Shown here piece by piece: positions 16,187 to 23,560 of a stretch of DNA of 24,975 nt (position 1 is its first letter; every line of letters begins with the position of its first letter). The DNA is from Deltaproteobacteria bacterium (GTDB lineage: Bacteria; Desulfobacterota; Desulfobacteria; Desulfobacterales; SURF-7). The translations under genes and the position numbers were made by a program. The notes beneath the pieces are model-generated. The model saw nothing but the letters and a program-made list of their open reading frames with translations, was not told where the DNA came from and made no database searches. Location: contig JAFDJC010000069.1 in the NCBI GenBank assembly GCA_019307665.1, positions 1-24,975 on the forward strand, written 5' to 3'.

Positions 16187-16328
16187 ATACCATCGTAACT
16201 TCTCAAGAACCTCGGGCCAAGGATATCTCATTTATAAATATCTGAAACTCGCTTTGCTCAGACAGTCACCTATTTATAAATGAGACATCCTTGGCCCTCT
16301 TTGTTTTTTTGAGAACTTATATACCATC
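16187..16328. mobile_element. MITE-like inverted-repeat element with 8-bp target duplication
   Basis: The direct repeat ATACCATC occurs exactly at 16187-16194 and 16321-16328. Between them lies a 126-bp element (16195-16320). Its ends are inverted: 16196-16206 (taacttctcaa) against 16309-16319, 10 of 11 matching. Inside is a longer inverted repeat of 27 bp, 16214-16240 against 16271-16297, with a single A-C mismatch that becomes a U-G wobble in the minus-strand transcript. The 30-base centre contains a small tctga/tcaga hairpin. It has no coding capacity. The right duplication overlaps the pyrH stop codon. An 8-bp duplication is typical of several IS families (IS66, ISL3, IS256, IS1595 types); I cannot assign one. 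Confidence 0.8.
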
Positions 16329-17043
16329 AGCCTTCTATAAGCGTTCCCACATCTTCTCCACAGACAACTTTTCTCATATTCCCTTTCTTTTTAAGGCTGA
16401 AAACAGAAAGCGGAAGCCGATTATCCATTGCCAGCGATATGGCTGTCATATCCATAACCTGAAGCTGTGTTTCCAGTACTTTCATATAAGTAATTTTTTT
16501 TATAAATTTGGCCTTATTGTTGGTTACCGGATCCGAGTCATAAACACCATCAACCTTTGTGGCTTTTAAAAGGATTTCGGCATGTGTCTCCTGTGCCCTC
16601 AGAACTGCTGCTGTATCTGTCGTAAAATAAGGGCTTCCGGTACCTGCAGCAAAAATAACCACTCGCCCTTTTTCAAGATGTCTGACTGCACGTCTAAGAA
16701 TATAGGGTTCAGCAACTTCATGCATGGAAATAGCAGACTGAACCCTTGTTTCAATCCCTTTTTTTTCCAGGGCATCCTGAAGTGCAATGCTGTTAATCAC
16801 TGTTGCAAGCATCCCCATATGATCAGCAGAAGCACGGTCCATGCCGTATGAACTTGCGGCAATCCCCCTGAAGATATTGCCACCGCCGACAACAACGGAG
16901 ATTTGAACTCCAAGGTCAAATACCGATCGGATTTCATTGGCAACATATTTAATCATTTCCGAACTGATTCCGAAGTTCTGATCACCCATTAGAGCTTCAC
17001 CGCTCAATTTCAACATAATCCTTTTATAGCGTGAATGTGACAA
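16327..17043 (-). CDS. pyrH: UMP kinase (TTG start)
   Basis: The product is 238 residues. It phosphorylates UMP to UDP in the cytoplasm and forms hexamers in bacteria. Motifs are YKRIMLKLSGEALMGD, VVVGGGNIFRG, DHMGMLATVINSIALQDALE and TGSPYFTTDTAAVLRAQE. An ATG at codon 10 is only two bases from AAGGA and would remove the conserved YKRI segment. The TTG at 17043 has AGGAG about ten bases upstream, inside the end of tsf, and matches family length, so I use it. It starts 5 bases after the tsf stop. The last codon and stop overlap one copy of the target duplication of the adjacent MITE-like element. Confidence 0.95.
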   Translation of the reverse strand: MSHSRYKRIMLKLSGEALMGDQNFGISSEMIKYVANEIRSVFDLGVQISVVVGGGNIFRGIAASSYGMDRASADHMGMLATVINSIALQDALEKKGIETRVQSAISMHEVAEPYILRRAVRHLEKGRVVIFAAGTGSPYFTTDTAAVLRAQETHAEILLKATKVDGVYDSDPVTNNKAKFIKKITYMKVLETQLQVMDMTAISLAMDNRLPLSVFSLKKKGNMRKVVCGEDVGTLIEG

Positions 17044-17048
17044 TGATC

Positions 17049-17645
17049 TTATTCTCCTATCTGGAATCTTGCAAAACGACTGATTCTGATATTCTCACCG
17101 ATTTTTGCGATCACTTCATTTAAAAGGTCGGTTATTGTTATGTTCGGATCACGCACATAGGATTGGTTCATCAGGCATGATTCCTTATAAAATTTATTCA
17201 GCTTGCCTTCGACGATCTTATCGATCATTTTTTCCGGTTTTCCCATTTCAAGGGCCTGCTCGCGATAAACTTCTTTTTCCCTGCTGATGACCTCTTCAGA
17301 TACGTCCTCCGAAACAATGCCTGCCGGGTTTGTTGCTGCAATATGCATTGCAACATTTTTTGCAAAAGCGATGAAATCTTCATTTTTTGCAACAAAGTCA
17401 GATTCACAGTTGACTTCCACCATTGTGCCGATTTTGCCACCCATATGAATATAAGACTGAACCGTTCCTTCAGATGTCCCGCGCCCGGCACGTTTCAGGG
17501 CCGTTGCCATTCCTTTTTTTCTTAGGAAATCGACAGCCTTTTCAATGTCTCCGTCGCAGTCTAAAAGTGCCTCCTTGCAATCCATTATGCCTGCTCCGGT
17601 TTTTTGTCGAAGCTCTTTAACATTTTCCGCACTTACTGTTGCCAT
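17049..17645 (-). CDS. tsf: Translation elongation factor Ts, short form
   Basis: The product is 198 residues. It is the nucleotide exchange factor for EF-Tu. The N-terminal UBA-like region has VKELRQKTGAGIMDCKEAL (9-27), and the core contains the EF-Tu contact segment VEVNCESDFVAKNEDF. It is much shorter than E. coli EF-Ts (283) and close to the compact Thermus type, lacking most of the second core subdomain. The ATG at 17645 is preceded by AGGAG at seven bases. It starts two bases after the rpsB stop, the usual rpsB-tsf pairing. Confidence 0.96.
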   Translation of the reverse strand: MATVSAENVKELRQKTGAGIMDCKEALLDCDGDIEKAVDFLRKKGMATALKRAGRGTSEGTVQSYIHMGGKIGTMVEVNCESDFVAKNEDFIAFAKNVAMHIAATNPAGIVSEDVSEEVISREKEVYREQALEMGKPEKMIDKIVEGKLNKFYKESCLMNQSYVRDPNITITDLLNEVIAKIGENIRISRFARFQIGE

Positions 17646-17647
17646 GT

Positions 17648-18553
17648 TTATTCTCCTGTTTGTTCTTGTTCGCTTTTTGGTGCCTCTTGTTCTTCAGAAT
17701 CAAGCTGATCAGTTTCAGAAGTTGTTTTCCTGATAATTTCTACTACGGGTCCGGAAGAACCATCTGAAACAATCTTACGTTCACCGGGTTTTAATTCCCC
17801 GGCAGCAGGTGTTGTTGATTCAGGCCCCTCTTCGGCTTTTTTATCGTCTTTTGCCTGTTCCTTTTCAGCATGCAGTTGACCGCCCTCAATACACGCATCG
17901 GCTATTTTTGAGGCGATAAGCCGGATGGCTCGAATGGCATCGTCATTGCCCGGAACAATATAGTCGATTTCATCAGGGTCACAGTTGGTGTCAACTATTG
18001 CAATAATCGGTATGCCAAGCCGGCGCCCTTCGCGAACAGCAATTGCTTCTTTTTTTGGGTCAACGATAAAAATTGCGCCCGGAAGCTTCTTCATATTGCG
18101 TATTCCGCCGAGGTTGTTGTCAAGCTTTATACGCTCTTTTCCGAGCAGTAGCCGTTCTTTTTTAGGGAACAGGTTGATTGAGCCGTCATTTTCAATATTG
18201 TTAAGATAATTCAAACGGTCGATACTCTTTTTCACTGTTTGAAAATTGGTAAGCATGCCGCCCAGCCAGCGATTGTGCACATAAAACATTTCGCACCGGT
18301 TTGCTTCCTCGTAAATTGATTCTCGGGCCTGTTTTTTTGTGCCTACAAAAAGGACCGATTTGCCGTTCGTAACCGTATCGATAATAAAATCATAAGCGAC
18401 TTTAAACATGCGAACAGTTTTTTGCAGATCGACAATATAGATTCCGTTACGGGCGCCGAAAATATACGGTTTCATTTTAGGGTTCCAGCGTTTTGTCTGA
18501 TGACCAAAATGAACTCCTGCTTCAAGAAGTTCCCTCATTGTAATGTTAGCCAT
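17648..18553 (-). CDS. rpsB: 30S ribosomal protein S2 with acidic C-terminal tail
   Basis: The product is 301 residues against about 240 in E. coli. The S2 body is complete: MRELLEAGVHFGHQTKRWNPKM, IYIVDLQKT, FVGTKKQA, NRWLGGMLTNF, LPGAIFIVDPKKE, and GIPIIAIVDTNCDPDEIDYIVPGNDDAIRAIRL. After about residue 232 comes a tail of some 70 residues rich in Glu, Lys, Ser and Thr with low complexity, probably disordered. The ATG at 18553 follows AAGGAG. It is the first gene of the rpsB-tsf-pyrH-frr cluster, with a 173-base upstream gap that should hold the operon promoter. Confidence 0.96.
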   Translation of the reverse strand: MANITMRELLEAGVHFGHQTKRWNPKMKPYIFGARNGIYIVDLQKTVRMFKVAYDFIIDTVTNGKSVLFVGTKKQARESIYEEANRCEMFYVHNRWLGGMLTNFQTVKKSIDRLNYLNNIENDGSINLFPKKERLLLGKERIKLDNNLGGIRNMKKLPGAIFIVDPKKEAIAVREGRRLGIPIIAIVDTNCDPDEIDYIVPGNDDAIRAIRLIASKIADACIEGGQLHAEKEQAKDDKKAEEGPESTTPAAGELKPGERKIVSDGSSGPVVEIIRKTTSETDQLDSEEQEAPKSEQEQTGE

Positions 18554-18678
18554 TTTATACTCCTTTTCTAATTAGGTTTTTTCCTCCGCTTTTATCACCC
18601 CTGCTGCCGACTTTTTCCATGAAAAAGCACCCGGGAACAGGTCAAAAAGCGTGTGATATGATCAAAATAAATCTAGCA

Positions 18679-18707
18679 TCCATAGCAAATTACATATAAT
18701 TAAGCAA
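18679..18707 (-). promoter_or_regulatory. Possible promoter of the rpsB operon
   Basis: On the minus strand TTGCTT (18707-18702) and TATGGA (18684-18679) are separated by 17 bases, a modest sigma-70 match. It lies about 125 bases upstream of rpsB in the only sizeable gap before it. Downstream, the leader contains the hairpin CTTTTTC-ATG-GAAAAAG (18611-18627). An autoregulatory role for the leader is possible but not shown. Confidence 0.35.
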
Positions 18708-18726
18708 TGACATTTTTATAAAAACA

Positions 18727-19623
18727 TTACTTTTTATTCATTTGAACCACGCGATAATTGCCCCCATAATCTTTTCTGAAAAAAATATCTGCATAGTTTC
18801 CACAATCAGTGATTATTTTTTTAATATGGTTTTTTTGATCATGACCGATTTCAAGAATTAAACATCCGCCAGGTTTCAGAAATGAGTGTGCAGACATGAT
18901 AAGATGTCTTAATGCGGAAAGGCCATCCTTATCGCCATCCAGCGCCAACCGGGGTTCGTACTCACAGATTTCCGGCTGAAGGGTTTTGATAACATCTGTC
19001 GGGATATATGGAGGGTTTGAAATGATTAAATCAAACCGGCCTGTGATATGATTGAGGGGCGCCAGCCAGTCACCGGAAAAAAAACGCACTGTTTTTTTAA
19101 GGTTGCATTTATTTGCATTTGTTTTTGCTGTTTCTGTGGCTTTTAAAGAAAGATCAGATGCAAAAAAAGTATGTTCCGGATGTTCTGAGCAAAGCGCAAT
19201 AATGATGGCGCCTGAGCCTGTTCCAGGCTCAAAAATTTTTTTTGGTGGTGAATTTGGTTTGCCGGAAAGATATTCAAGAGCTGTTTCAACAAGGCATTCA
19301 GTATCTGGTCTCGGTATCAGCACATCAGGCGTAACCTTGAAATCGATTGACCAGAATTCTTTTGATCCGGTGATATATGCCACCGGTTCTTTTTGAGCCC
19401 TTCTTTTTATCAGGCCCTTGAAACCGGCGAGTTCATTTTCCGACAAAGGCTGATCAAATTGAATATACAGGTCTACGCGTTTTATGCCAAGGGTGTGAGC
19501 AAGAAGGATCTCAGCAGCAACGCGGGGGTTTTCAACCTGGCGGGAGGTAAAATAGGATGTGGTCCATTGAATCAGCTTGAGGATTGTCCATTCAGGCTTC
19601 AGAGTTTGACCTTTCTTTTTCAT
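18727..19623 (-). CDS. prmC: Peptide chain release factor N5-glutamine methyltransferase
   Basis: The product is 298 residues. It methylates the Gln of the GGQ motif in release factors. The SAM-binding motif is EPGTGSGAI (132-140). The Gln-binding and catalytic motif is NPPYIP (203-208). IPRPDTECLVE (103-113) is the linker motif typical of PrmC, and the N-terminal helical domain starts at EWTILKLIQW. An ATG 39 bases further upstream (19662) is open but adds 13 unconserved residues. The ATG at 19623, with CAGG about ten bases upstream, fits family length better. It overlaps the end of prfA, its substrate gene, by 32 bases, so coupling is likely. Confidence 0.93.
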   Translation of the reverse strand: MKKKGQTLKPEWTILKLIQWTTSYFTSRQVENPRVAAEILLAHTLGIKRVDLYIQFDQPLSENELAGFKGLIKRRAQKEPVAYITGSKEFWSIDFKVTPDVLIPRPDTECLVETALEYLSGKPNSPPKKIFEPGTGSGAIIIALCSEHPEHTFFASDLSLKATETAKTNANKCNLKKTVRFFSGDWLAPLNHITGRFDLIISNPPYIPTDVIKTLQPEICEYEPRLALDGDKDGLSALRHLIMSAHSFLKPGGCLILEIGHDQKNHIKKIITDCGNYADIFFRKDYGGNYRVVQMNKK

Positions 19624-20677
19624 TCTGCATAGCCTGGGCCTGATAGTATGTTGTGAGTCCATCCAGAAGCTCTAAGATATTTCCCTCAAGAATACTGTCA
19701 AGCTTATATAGCGTGAGTCCAATACGATGGTCCGTTACCCTGCCCTGGGGGAAATTGTAAGTTCGAATTCTGCCGCTTCTGTCCCCGCTCCCGACCTGAC
19801 TTTTTCTTTCTTCAGATCGTTTCTCATTTTGTTCCTGAATCATTGCGTCAAGAAGACGGGCACACAACACTTTCATTGCTTTGGCTTTGTTTTTATGCTG
19901 CGATTTTTCATCCTGGCAGGTAACAACAAGGCCTGTCGGAAGGTGTGTCAGTCGGACAGCCGAGTCTGTTGTGTTAACGCTTTGGCCGCCAGGTCCGGTT
20001 GCACGGTAGACGTCTGTTTTAATTTCACTTGGATCGATATCTAATTCAACCTCTTCTGCTTCAGGAAGTACGGCAACCGTCACAGCAGAAGTGTGGATCC
20101 TTCCTTGCGCTTCGGTTGTAGGCACGCGCTGAACCCTGTGAGTACCGCTTTCATATTTAAAAGAACTGTAAGCTCCCTTGCCGTGAATCATGGCAATAAC
20201 CTCTTTTATCCCTCCAACATCAGTACCATTGTAATTTATTATTTCCATCTTCCAGTTTTGATTTTCGGTATACCTGCTGTACATTCTAAAAAGATCTGCT
20301 GCAAACAGTGCCGCTTCATCACCACCGGTTCCTGCCCTGATTTCAATTATTACATTCTTGTCATCATTCGGGTCCTTGGGTATCAGAAGTGTTTTAAGCG
20401 CTTGTTCAAGTGTTTCCTTTTCTTTGGCAAGTGTTTCTATCTCTTCTTTTGCCAGTTTTTTTATTTCAGGATCACCGTCCTTTAAGAGTTCGTTACTGTC
20501 TTCAAGCTCTGAAAGTGTTTGCTTATATTTCCTGAAAACCGAAACAATTTTATTGAGCTCAGAATGCTCCTTGGCATACTTCTGATATGCTGCCTGATTC
20601 TGAATGATTTCAGGGTCACTGAGCAGTTTTTCAAGCTCTTCAAATCGCTCTTCAACCGATAGCAGTTTGTCAAACAT
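19592..20677 (-). CDS. prfA: Peptide chain release factor 1
   Basis: The product is 361 residues. It reads UAA and UAG stop codons. The PxT codon-recognition motif is P186-T-T188 in QRVPTTEAQGRIHTS, and the peptidyl-tRNA hydrolysis motif GGQ is at 230-232 in ATGPGGQSVNTTDSAVRL. The N-terminal coiled region (1-100) is normal. It is followed by overlapping prmC. The ribosome site before the ATG at 20677 is weak, because the run of T from the upstream hairpin sits there. The presence of a normal RF1 matters for the TAG in pilY1, since UAG can be terminated in this cell. Confidence 0.96.
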   Translation of the reverse strand: MFDKLLSVEERFEELEKLLSDPEIIQNQAAYQKYAKEHSELNKIVSVFRKYKQTLSELEDSNELLKDGDPEIKKLAKEEIETLAKEKETLEQALKTLLIPKDPNDDKNVIIEIRAGTGGDEAALFAADLFRMYSRYTENQNWKMEIINYNGTDVGGIKEVIAMIHGKGAYSSFKYESGTHRVQRVPTTEAQGRIHTSAVTVAVLPEAEEVELDIDPSEIKTDVYRATGPGGQSVNTTDSAVRLTHLPTGLVVTCQDEKSQHKNKAKAMKVLCARLLDAMIQEQNEKRSEERKSQVGSGDRSGRIRTYNFPQGRVTDHRIGLTLYKLDSILEGNILELLDGLTTYYQAQAMQNEKERSNSEA

Positions 20678-20683
20678 AATAAT

Positions 20684-20792
20684 AAAAAAATCCGGAGAAT
20701 CTAATCGGAGAATTTAAACAATATAGCCGAACCCGAACACAGTTTCGAGTTTCGGTATTCTGTTTTTGAATCTCCGGTTTTTGAATCTCCGG
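20684..20792 (-). terminator. Structured rpmE-prfA spacer: tandem and inverted repeats, terminator- or attenuator-like
   Basis: On the minus strand two identical 15-bp tandem copies carrying CCGGAGATTC (20792-20778 and 20777-20763) are followed, after an imperfect CCGAA/TTCGG hairpin (about 20727-20755), by two complementary copies: CTCCG at about 20711-20706 and TCTCCGG at 20698-20692. Then comes ATTTTTTTATT ending at prfA. The outermost pair gives a 7-bp stem followed by seven T. This looks like an intrinsic terminator or attenuator of rpmE that prfA transcription must pass. The loop is long, so strength is uncertain. Confidence 0.5.
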
Positions 20793-20807
20793 TTTATAAT
20801 TGTTAAG

Positions 20808-21029
20808 TTAAGTTGTTTTTTCCTGGTTCTGAAATTTTGCGTATTTTTTCCGAAAACGGTCAATTCTGCCGCCCGTATCTATCAATTTCTGTTTGCCTGT
20901 AAAAAACGGATGGCACTTTGAACAGATTTCAACTTTGATATCCTTTTTTGTAGAACCTGCCTGCAATGCGTTGCCACATGCGCATTTTATAGTAGATTCA
21001 AAATACTTAGGATGTATATCGTTTTTCAT
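20808..21029 (-). CDS. rpmE: 50S ribosomal protein L31, zinc-binding type
   Basis: The product is 73 residues. MKNDIHPKYFES is the conserved start. Four cysteines, C16 and C18 in KCACGN and C36 and C39 in ICSKCHPFFTGKQKL, form the zinc site of the C+ form. GGRIDRFRKKY is the conserved C-terminal motif. The ATG at 21029 follows AGGAGG at ten bases. It sits 26 bases after rho on the same strand. Zinc-type L31 can act as a zinc reserve and be replaced by a C-minus copy when zinc is scarce; no such copy is in this window. Confidence 0.96.
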   Translation of the reverse strand: MKNDIHPKYFESTIKCACGNALQAGSTKKDIKVEICSKCHPFFTGKQKLIDTGGRIDRFRKKYAKFQNQEKTT

Positions 21030-21055
21030 TGTTATTTCAACCTCCTAAAAACATA

Positions 21056-22303
21056 TTATGCATTCATTGCATCTAAAAAACTTTGATTATCCTTTGTTCC
21101 GCTCATTTTATCAAGTAAAAATTCTAAACTGTCAATAGGATTTAATGTGGCCAGGAGTTTTCTTAAAATCCATACCCTGCTCAGAACCTCTTTATCAAGA
21201 AGCAATTCTTCTTTTCGGGTACCAGATCTGTTTATGTCGATTGCAGGATATAGGCGCCGGTCTGACAGTTTGCGGTCGAGTTGCAGCTCCATGTTGCCGG
21301 TTCCCTTGAATTCTTCAAAAATAACTTCATCCATCCGGCTTCCTGTATCCACCAATGCTGTTGCGATAACTGTTAGGCTTCCCCCTTCTTCAATATTACG
21401 GGCCGCGCCAAAAAACCGTTTGGGACGATGAAGTGCATTGGAGTCGACCCCGCCTGAAAGGATTTTCCCGCTGGGCGGCATTACTGAATTATAAGCCCGG
21501 GCGAGCCTTGTTACACTGTCCAGAAGAATAATCACATTTTTTTTATGTTCAACCAGCCTTTTTGCTTTTTCGATAACCATTTCAGCTACTTGAACGTGGC
21601 GTTCTGCCGGCTCGTCAAAAGTTGAGCTGATCACTTCTGCGTCAACGGACCGAGCCATATCTGTTACCTCTTCAGGGCGTTCATCGATAAGAAGTACGAA
21701 TGGAACGATATCTTTATGGCTTTTAATAACAGAATTGGCAATAGCCTGAAGGAGCATTGTTTTTCCTGATCTGGGTGGCGAAACAATCAGGCCTCTTTGA
21801 CCAAAACCGATTGGCGTCATTAAATCCAGAATACGTGTGGAATAGTTTTCAGGATCTGTTTCAAGTATCATTTTTTCATTAGGATAAAGAGGCGTAAGGT
21901 TGTCAAAAAGGATTTTTTCTCTTGCGATTTCAGGATCTTCAAAGTTAATGGCTTCAACTTTCAATAAAGCAAAATATCTTTCAGTCTCTTTTGGTTGCCT
22001 TATCTGTCCGGAAACCGTGTCACCGGTTTTTAAATTAAATCGACGGATCTGTGACGGCGAGACATAAATGTCATCAGGACCGGGCAGATAATTATAGTGC
22101 GGCGATCTTAAAAAGCCGAAACCATCGGGAAGAATTTCCAGCGTTCCCTGTCCGTAGATCAAACCGTCTTTTTCGATCTGCGCCTGAAGCAGGGCGAACA
22201 TAAGTTCCTGTTTGCGGAGCCCGGCAGCCCCCTCAATTTTGAAGTCCTTGGCCATTTCCGTCAATTCGCCGATCTTTTTTTCTTTTAATTCAACAATGTT
22301 CAT
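21056..22303 (-). CDS. rho: Transcription termination factor Rho
   Basis: The product is 415 residues. This hexameric RNA helicase ends transcription at Rho-dependent sites. Residues 1-45 are the N-terminal helical domain (MNIVELKEKKIGELTEMAKD). The RNA-binding cold-shock fold covers about 50-115 (GTLEILPDGFGFLRSP, DDIYVSPSQIRRFNL). The Walker A motif is SPPRSGKT (175-182), and LLIDERPEEVTDMARSV and VIILLDSVTRLARAYN follow (Walker B). The Q- and R-loop regions are intact (PPSGKILSGGVD, GSLTVIATALVDTGSRMDEVIFEEFKGTGNMEL). No insertion is present in the N-terminal domain. The ATG at 22303 has GGAG nine bases upstream. It has a long leader that may hold a short peptide. Confidence 0.97.
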   Translation of the reverse strand: MNIVELKEKKIGELTEMAKDFKIEGAAGLRKQELMFALLQAQIEKDGLIYGQGTLEILPDGFGFLRSPHYNYLPGPDDIYVSPSQIRRFNLKTGDTVSGQIRQPKETERYFALLKVEAINFEDPEIAREKILFDNLTPLYPNEKMILETDPENYSTRILDLMTPIGFGQRGLIVSPPRSGKTMLLQAIANSVIKSHKDIVPFVLLIDERPEEVTDMARSVDAEVISSTFDEPAERHVQVAEMVIEKAKRLVEHKKNVIILLDSVTRLARAYNSVMPPSGKILSGGVDSNALHRPKRFFGAARNIEEGGSLTVIATALVDTGSRMDEVIFEEFKGTGNMELQLDRKLSDRRLYPAIDINRSGTRKEELLLDKEVLSRVWILRKLLATLNPIDSLEFLLDKMSGTKDNQSFLDAMNA

Positions 22304-22576
22304 TAACTTCGCTCCGTTAATTAGTTATTTTTCAAGTTTGAAAAACCCAGAATTCATCATCGTCTTCCTGTTTTTCAAGCATGTTCATTATTTTTTTATT
22401 TCGAACGCCAAGCAGGTTTGATTTTGATCTGATAAAAGTCTGTTATTGTTCTTATTATTTTATTTTGCTATACGTTTTCCATTTCTTTTAATATATTAGT
22501 TCCAAGCATTGAAAGAAATTAGATTGTTTTTGCAGATTCAAACAAAAATTTTCAAAGGCAGGACCTTTAATTTTTT

Positions 22577-22605
22577 ATGCTATAATATGAAGGGGTATGT
22601 GTCAA
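22577..22605 (-). promoter_or_regulatory. Possible rho promoter (minus strand)
   Basis: On the minus strand a perfect TTGACA (22605-22600) is followed after 17 bases by TAGCAT (22582-22577). This would start rho about 270 bases upstream of its ATG, giving a long leader. E. coli rho also has a long leader with attenuation. The rest of the 466-base gap 22304-22769 is AT-rich and contains a possible leader peptide (22332-22388) and the adk promoters. Confidence 0.45.
22578..22586 (+). promoter_or_regulatory. Extended -10 promoter candidate upstream of adk
   Basis: TGCTATAAT is a perfect extended -10 element (TG-N-TATAAT) with no recognisable -35. It is read toward adk and overlaps the -10 region of the opposing rho promoter. 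Simultaneous use of both would interfere. Confidence 0.4.
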
Positions 22606-22640
22606 GCGTTTTTGATGATTTTTTTGATTTTTTCCGTCCC

Positions 22641-22667
22641 TTGACAAAAAACCTCCTTTCCTATAGT
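22641..22667 (+). promoter_or_regulatory. adk promoter candidate
   Basis: A perfect TTGACA (22641-22646) and TATAGT (22662-22667) are separated by 15 bases, shorter than the ideal 17. Transcription would begin near 22674 and give a leader of about 95 bases. That leader includes GCGAAA and TTTCGC (about 30 bases apart) and the near-palindrome GCTTTTTA-G-TAAAAAGC. Confidence 0.5.
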
Positions 22668-22769
22668 AAGGCGAAACGTTGAAATTTAAAGGCAATACCG
22701 ATTTCGCGGCTTTTTAGTAAAAAGCTTAAAATATTTTAACACAAGCTTAGAAAGTTAAAGGAGAGCAAC

Positions 22770-23444
22770 ATGAACGTTTTATTTTTTGGACCAAACGGCA
22801 GTGGCAAAGGCACACAGGGTGCAATCTTAAAAGACAAATATAACATACCACATATTGAATCCGGAGCTATTTTCAGAGAAAATATCAAAGGCGGAACTGA
22901 ACTGGGATCAAAAGCAAAAGAATTTATTGACAAGGGAGACTTGGTTCCGGATGAAATTACCATTCCGATGATACTTGATCGTCTTCAGCAGGATGATTGT
23001 AAAAAAGGATGGCTGCTTGATGGTTTTCCACGCAACAAAATCCAAGCTGAAAAACTGGATGAATCACTGCAACAGGCTGGTATAGCATTGGATATTGTTG
23101 CTGAAATAATTTTGGACCGGAATATTGCAAAAAACAGAATAATGGGGCGCAGGCTTTGTACTAACGACAATAACCATCCGAATAATATCTTTATTGATGC
23201 TATTAAACCGGATGGAGATAAATGTAGAGTTTGTGGCGGTGAACTGACAACAAGAGCAGATGACCAGGATGAAGAGGCGATAAACAAACGTCACTCAATA
23301 TATTATGATGCGGAAACGGGTACGCTGGCATCAGCCTATTATTTTAAAAGCCTTGCTGAAAAAGAAGGAAAAATAAAATATATCACGCTGGACGGTGCGC
23401 CTGGTGTCAAAGAAGTTACCGAAGAGCTTGTTTCAAAACTGTAA
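22770..23444 (+). CDS. adk: Adenylate kinase
   Basis: The product is 224 residues. It interconverts ATP plus AMP and two ADP in the cytoplasm. The P-loop is GPNGSGKGTQ (7-16), with Asn where most have Pro. The AMP-binding region is IESGAIFRE, and the conserved LLDGFPRN (82-89) is present. The lid starts at RRLC (127-130) and holds C130, H136, C152 and C155, a possible Cys3-His zinc site instead of the usual four-Cys layout. TTRADDQDEEAINKR closes the lid with the conserved Arg and Asp residues. The ATG at 22770 follows AAAGGAG at six bases. It is the first plus-strand gene of the window, diverging from rho. Confidence 0.95.
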   Translation: MNVLFFGPNGSGKGTQGAILKDKYNIPHIESGAIFRENIKGGTELGSKAKEFIDKGDLVPDEITIPMILDRLQQDDCKKGWLLDGFPRNKIQAEKLDESLQQAGIALDIVAEIILDRNIAKNRIMGRRLCTNDNNHPNNIFIDAIKPDGDKCRVCGGELTTRADDQDEEAINKRHSIYYDAETGTLASAYYFKSLAEKEGKIKYITLDGAPGVKEVTEELVSKL

Positions 23445-23455
23445 TAAAGTTTTTC

Positions 23456-23484
23456 TTGTCAAACCATTTATTATGATATATATA
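23456..23484 (+). promoter_or_regulatory. rpsU promoter candidate
   Basis: TTGTCA (23456-23461) and TATATA (23479-23484) are separated by 17 bases, with TATAAA two bases further on as an alternative -10. It lies just after the adk stop and about 80 bases before rpsU. The leader has a 7-bp stem, CCATCAT (23513-23519) with ATGATGG (23535-23541), ending just before the ribosome site. Confidence 0.5.
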
Positions 23485-23560
23485 AAATGATTTTAAATTC
23501 GGTTTTAAATAACCATCATAACATATTGTTTTTAATGATGGAACGAAAGGGGCGAGAAAT

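Noticed and set aside
16214..16297. The long hairpin between pyrH and frr as a terminator of the operon
   Set aside because: On the transcribed minus strand no run of T follows the stem. The T run is on the plus-strand side only. The flanking 8-bp duplication points to an inserted element.
640..22421. Many plus-strand open frames of 60-150 codons opposite the minus-strand genes
   Set aside because: They lie wholly antisense to recognised genes, lack ribosome sites and family features, and have compositions expected of reverse-strand shadows.
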